Shown one piece after another: positions 34,524 through 37,314 of a DNA stretch of 37,314 bases. The notes under the pieces were generated by a model. The model ran no database searches and was not told the origin of the DNA. It worked only from the letters and a program-made list of their open reading frames with translations. The DNA is from a virus: IMG/VR virus record IMGVR_UViG_3300021131_000022, positions 1-37,314 of that record; one strand, given 5' to 3'. A program made the position numbers and the translations under genes. Each line of letters begins with the position of its first letter. Position 1 is the first letter of the stretch.

Positions 34524-34853
34524 ATGGCAAACTCATATTCTTGGGTAATTTCTCAACTAGAGTGCTATCCAGAACACGACAACCATACAGAAGTCGTCTT
34601 CCAAGTTCACTGGCGCAGACAAGCGACAGACGGAACGCACACCGCTGACATATATGGATCACAATCCGTAACGCTAGATCCAGCCGCTCCATTCACAGCC
34701 TATGCTGATCTGACAGAAGCACAGGTTATCGGCTGGCTGGAAGATGCGTTTGGCTCTGAGACATTAGCTGCACAAGTTGCTTCACTTGATAAGCAGATTG
34801 AGGATCAGATTAACCCGCCCGTTCTGCGTATGCCTAATCCTTGGTCCGTTTAA
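34524..34853 (+). CDS. Tail-associated small protein (109 aa)
   Basis: MANSYSWVISQLECYPEHDN, EVVFQVHWRRQATDGTHTAD and EAQVIGWLEDAFGSETLAAQ follow the small DUF7936-like proteins found after tail-fibre genes; I recall this pattern but cannot name a function. AAGGATTAACA precedes the ATG. Its last 20 bases overlap the end of the antisense endonuclease gene. Confidence 0.62.
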   Translation: MANSYSWVISQLECYPEHDNHTEVVFQVHWRRQATDGTHTADIYGSQSVTLDPAAPFTAYADLTEAQVIGWLEDAFGSETLAAQVASLDKQIEDQINPPVLRMPNPWSV

Positions 34854-35613
34854 CATACCGCCAAGTGTAGCCGTAGGCGGAGGACTTTTCGCCTCGGCAT
34901 ACTTTTGCAATGGATGAATGGTCGCCCTTGTATTTGCCTTGGGATGCAACCCATTCTGCCGCAAGTGTCCCTGTTCCAAAAATCATACCAGTTTCAATAC
35001 ACTTTACAGCTTTAGCTTGAACATGCGCCGCCCGCTTTTCGGGTGTGTTGAAGCGTTCTCGCGCTCTTTTGCTGGCTAGGGCGCGGGCTTTTGGGTTCTT
35101 AAATTGTGCGATGGTTGCGGCGCTTAGTTTTTCGCGGTTTGTGGGATTGGCAAAATACTCTTTTAATGTTTGGCTAATTTTTGCTCTAATTTCTGGACAA
35201 GCAGCTTGTTGTTTAACTCTTTTTACGTGGGCGGAATAAAAAACTGGATCAGCGTAGCGTTCTTTTGCTTTTTGTTTCAAAAGTTGCCTTGCTTTTGGAT
35301 CAGCAAGTCTTCGCCGTTGCTTGGCGCGAGTTTTTTCTGACACGATAGCTCCATGCGCCCCGTCGCCTCCGTCAGTTAAATTGCAAAGTCCTAAATGCTT
35401 GTATTTTTTGATAAGTTTAATTTCGAGGGCAAAGGCTTCGTCTTGTGTTAAATTGTTTTTGACAATTTCTGCCGTGTAACCATATTTATTTACGATGTTG
35501 TGCCAATAGGGTGTTCGGGCCCATTTAGATTTGTGACGGTAACGGCATCCTTTGCCGATGTAAAAAATGCGCCCGTCGGTTGCTTTTTTGTGGATGTAGA
35601 CAAAGAATTGCAT
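34834..35613 (-). CDS. GIY-YIG homing endonuclease (259 aa)
   Basis: FVYIHKKATDGRIFYIGKGC is the GIY-YIG core (YIH...YIG); KSKWARTPYWHNIV, ALEIKLIKKYKHLGLCNLTD (catalytic Glu in ALEIKLI) and the NLTDGGDG end complete the nuclease. A Lys/Arg-rich linker with repeats (SEKTRAKQRRRLADPKARQL; FKNPKARALASKRARERF) resembles NUMOD3-type DNA-binding units. The end KAVKCIETGMIFGTGTLAAE through CRGEKSSAYGYTWRYVK is a NUMOD/IENR1-type helical domain. Freestanding, in antisense orientation among tail genes, AT-rich relative to neighbours: a typical selfish insertion. The start lacks a ribosome site. Confidence 0.9.
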   Translation of the reverse strand: MQFFVYIHKKATDGRIFYIGKGCRYRHKSKWARTPYWHNIVNKYGYTAEIVKNNLTQDEAFALEIKLIKKYKHLGLCNLTDGGDGAHGAIVSEKTRAKQRRRLADPKARQLLKQKAKERYADPVFYSAHVKRVKQQAACPEIRAKISQTLKEYFANPTNREKLSAATIAQFKNPKARALASKRARERFNTPEKRAAHVQAKAVKCIETGMIFGTGTLAAEWVASQGKYKGDHSSIAKVCRGEKSSAYGYTWRYVKRTKD

Positions 35614-35723
35614 GGATGATATTATAACACATTGTAATGTATTGAATATAAATATAATTCACACTGGACATATTTACTTTATTGTTGGTAAATATTGAGA
35701 TACAAAGAACATGTTGGTTAAAT

Positions 35724-35906
35724 ATGAGCAGAAAAATGGAAGATAAAGAAGTATCAATCACGTTAAAAATTACCCAATGGAATGTTGTAATGCAGGGGCT
35801 TGGGCAATTGCCGTATTTTCAAGCCGTAGCTTTAATTGATGAGTTGAAAAGTCAGGCAAATAGCCAGCTGAACGCGACGATTGAGCCGCCACAAAATCCA
35901 TCCTGA
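35724..35906 (+). CDS. Hypothetical protein (60 aa)
   Basis: MSRKMEDKEVSITLKITQWN, VVMQGLGQLPYFQAVALIDE, then QANSQLNATIEPPQNPS. The core VSITLKITQWNVVMQGLGQLPY... is a short beta-helix unit often annotated only as hypothetical in phages. Start at 35724 or 35736 is uncertain since neither has a strong ribosome site; 35682 is less likely. It lies between the endonuclease and the methyltransferase fusion. The upstream 110 bp are very AT-rich. Confidence 0.55.
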   Translation: MSRKMEDKEVSITLKITQWNVVMQGLGQLPYFQAVALIDELKSQANSQLNATIEPPQNPS

Positions 35907-35934
35907 TATCCATATGGCATAAAAGGAGGGGTTT

Positions 35935-37314
35935 ATGCCTTACAGCTCTGAGAGCGGAAAATCTTACATCCGCAATATAGTGGGTCGTATTAAACACGGC
36001 CGCATGCTTGACATTGGCTGCGGCAGCGGCACATACGCCAAAATGTTCCCAGAAGCAGACTGGACCGGAATTGAGGTGTGGGAACCATATATTGAAGAAT
36101 TTAAACTAAATGATCTGTATCAACAGCTGATACTTGCAGACGCAAGGGCCGTTAATCTTACGCGCTTTGGGCATTTCGACGTCGTCATGCTTGGCGACGT
36201 ATTGGAGCATATGGATAAAGATGATGCTGTCGCGTTACTCGACAAGGCCAGGTCTGTCGCAGACACCGTCATCGTCAGCATACCCATCGGCCACTATCCT
36301 CAAGATGCATACAACGGCAATCCTCACGAAAAGCACATAACAGACAATTGGTCAGACCAAGAGTTTATAGAAACCTTTGGTGAGCCAACAGTCGGATACA
36401 TCGAAAATGAGATTGGCGTTTATTGCTGGTCAAACCAGAAAGTCAGACCAAAGATCTGCATTTACGCCATCAGCAAGAATGAAGAACAGTTTGTCGCACG
36501 CTGGGCGGCGTCGGGAAGAGATGCAGACCTGTTAATGATTGCCGATACTGGCAGCACTGACAAAACAGTAGAAGAATGTAAGAAAAACGGAGTAACCGTT
36601 CATGAGATTTGCATTACGCCTTGGAGATTCGATCACGCTCGTAATGCTTCTATCGCCCTTATACCTCGCGATATTGATATATGCGTTAGCCTCGACGTGG
36701 ATGAGGTTATGGAACCCGGATGGCGAGATGAAATAGAGCGCGTCTGGACACCTGAAACCACCCGCCTCCGTTACATGTTTGACTGGGGCTGCGGCGTTAA
36801 GTTTGGGTATGAAAAGATCCATCACCGCCACGGCTACTACTGGCACCACCCTTGCCACGAATACCCACGCTTTGATGCGCGTATCAACGAGGTCTATGCA
36901 TACACCGACAAGCTGCTTGTCAGCCATCATCCAGACCCCACAAAGAGCCGCGGGCAGTATCTGGACCTGTTGGCGCTGTCGGTCAAAGAAGATCCTGTGT
37001 GCCCGCGTAACGCCTTCTACTATGCCCGCGAGTTATCATTTTATTCACGCTGGGATGAATCAATTGTAGAGCTCCAACGATATCTGGCACTCCCCGGCGC
37101 TACGTGGATCAATGAGCGGTCATACGCAATGCGCACACTGGCAAAATGCTATGAAGGGAAAGGCGACCCCGCTGAGGCTGAGGCTTGGTGGCTAAGGTCG
37201 GCGGCTGAGAGCCCTAATACCCGCGAGCCTTGGTGCGGGCTGTCAAATCTCTACTATATGCAGGCAAGATGGCAGGAATGTTATGGCGCTGCAATGCGTG
37301 CGCTATCTATAAAA
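35935..37314 (+). CDS. SAM methyltransferase - GT2-like glycosyltransferase - TPR fusion (3' partial, 460 aa seen)
   Basis: ATG at 35935 after AAAGGAGGGG; the frame stays open to the window end. Residues 1-170: class I methyltransferase with MLDIGCGSGTYAKMFPEADW (motif I), TGIEVWEP, and DVVMLGDVLEHMDKDDAVAL (motif IV region). Residues 175-300: GT-A fold glycosyltransferase-like, ICIYAISKNEEQFVARWAAS, MIADTGSTDKTVEECKK, CVSLDVDEVMEPGW, where DVDE supplies the metal-binding Asp. Residues 360-460: TPR helices (MRTLAKCYEGKGDPAEAEAW; LSNLYYMQARWQECYGAAM). Likely modifies a glycan or decorates a phage or host surface component; the substrate is unknown. Multi-domain GT genes next to tail fibres often serve receptor or fibre modification. 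Confidence 0.85.
   Translation, partial: MPYSSESGKSYIRNIVGRIKHGRMLDIGCGSGTYAKMFPEADWTGIEVWEPYIEEFKLNDLYQQLILADARAVNLTRFGHFDVVMLGDVLEHMDKDDAVALLDKARSVADTVIVSIPIGHYPQDAYNGNPHEKHITDNWSDQEFIETFGEPTVGYIENEIGVYCWSNQKVRPKICIYAISKNEEQFVARWAASGRDADLLMIADTGSTDKTVEECKKNGVTVHEICITPWRFDHARNASIALIPRDIDICVSLDVDEVMEPGWRDEIERVWTPETTRLRYMFDWGCGVKFGYEKIHHRHGYYWHHPCHEYPRFDARINEVYAYTDKLLVSHHPDPTKSRGQYLDLLALSVKEDPVCPRNAFYYARELSFYSRWDESIVELQRYLALPGATWINERSYAMRTLAKCYEGKGDPAEAEAWWLRSAAESPNTREPWCGLSNLYYMQARWQECYGAAMRALSIK

Noticed and set aside
36532-36930. Leftward 132-codon frame
   Set aside because: Antisense to the methyltransferase-glycosyltransferase fusion, which has recognisable motifs throughout.

Overview
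The window is part of a tailed double-stranded DNA phage genome (Caudoviricetes). The head and tail genes follow a P22-like podovirus order: small terminase, large terminase, a 793-residue portal, scaffold-like protein, HK97-fold capsid protein, P22 gp4-like tail accessory protein and fibres. A GapR/DUF2312 homologue and the general style of the proteins point to an alphaproteobacterial, probably aquatic, host; that is inference. Both ends cut open reading frames, so this is a fragment. No DNA polymerase, integrase, endolysin, tRNA or CRISPR array was seen. Very little is non-coding.

Bases 1-4930 are rightward. A RepA-like AAA+ ATPase (open at the left edge) is followed by about 180 bp holding eight iteron-like copies of a 12-mer, a candidate origin or regulatory array. 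After it come small overlapping genes, including three tandem micro-ORFs that each encode one membrane helix. A bidirectional terminator at 4904-4929 separates this block from the next.

Bases 4928-10232 are leftward: small early or replication genes, a UvrD/Rep-family helicase and a shortened sliding clamp. Two regulatory patterns stand out. First, three promoters (near 6968, 8599 and 10279) share one design: TTGACA, 17 bp, TA-rich -10, with the palindrome GAAGTTACTTC filling the spacer as an operator. Second, gene starts are preceded by a nearly invariant sequence (A)TGGAGATTGAYATG, like the start-associated sequences of some mycobacteriophages. A small HTH protein (5297-5533) is a candidate repressor.

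Bases 10265-10400 are the divergent control region. From 10400 to 34853 everything is rightward: GapR-like protein, TerS, two paralogous 2OG-Fe(II) oxygenase-fold proteins (one lacking its metal ligands), TerL, portal, a 1245-residue polyvalent protein with an HExxH motif, a Lys/Gly-rich protein full of KxGG boxes, a GroES-like protein, scaffold, decoration protein, major capsid protein, several structural proteins, tail accessory protein and a 1192-residue fibre with a collagen-like segment.

Bases 34834-37314 hold an antisense GIY-YIG homing endonuclease, a small protein, and a methyltransferase-glycosyltransferase-TPR fusion that runs off the right edge.

The points most worth a second look are the start-associated repeats, the operator-in-spacer promoters, the iteron cluster, the KxGG boxes at compositional seams of the polyvalent protein, the one-and-a-half-domain clamp, and the competing RNA pairings before the gene at 22112.
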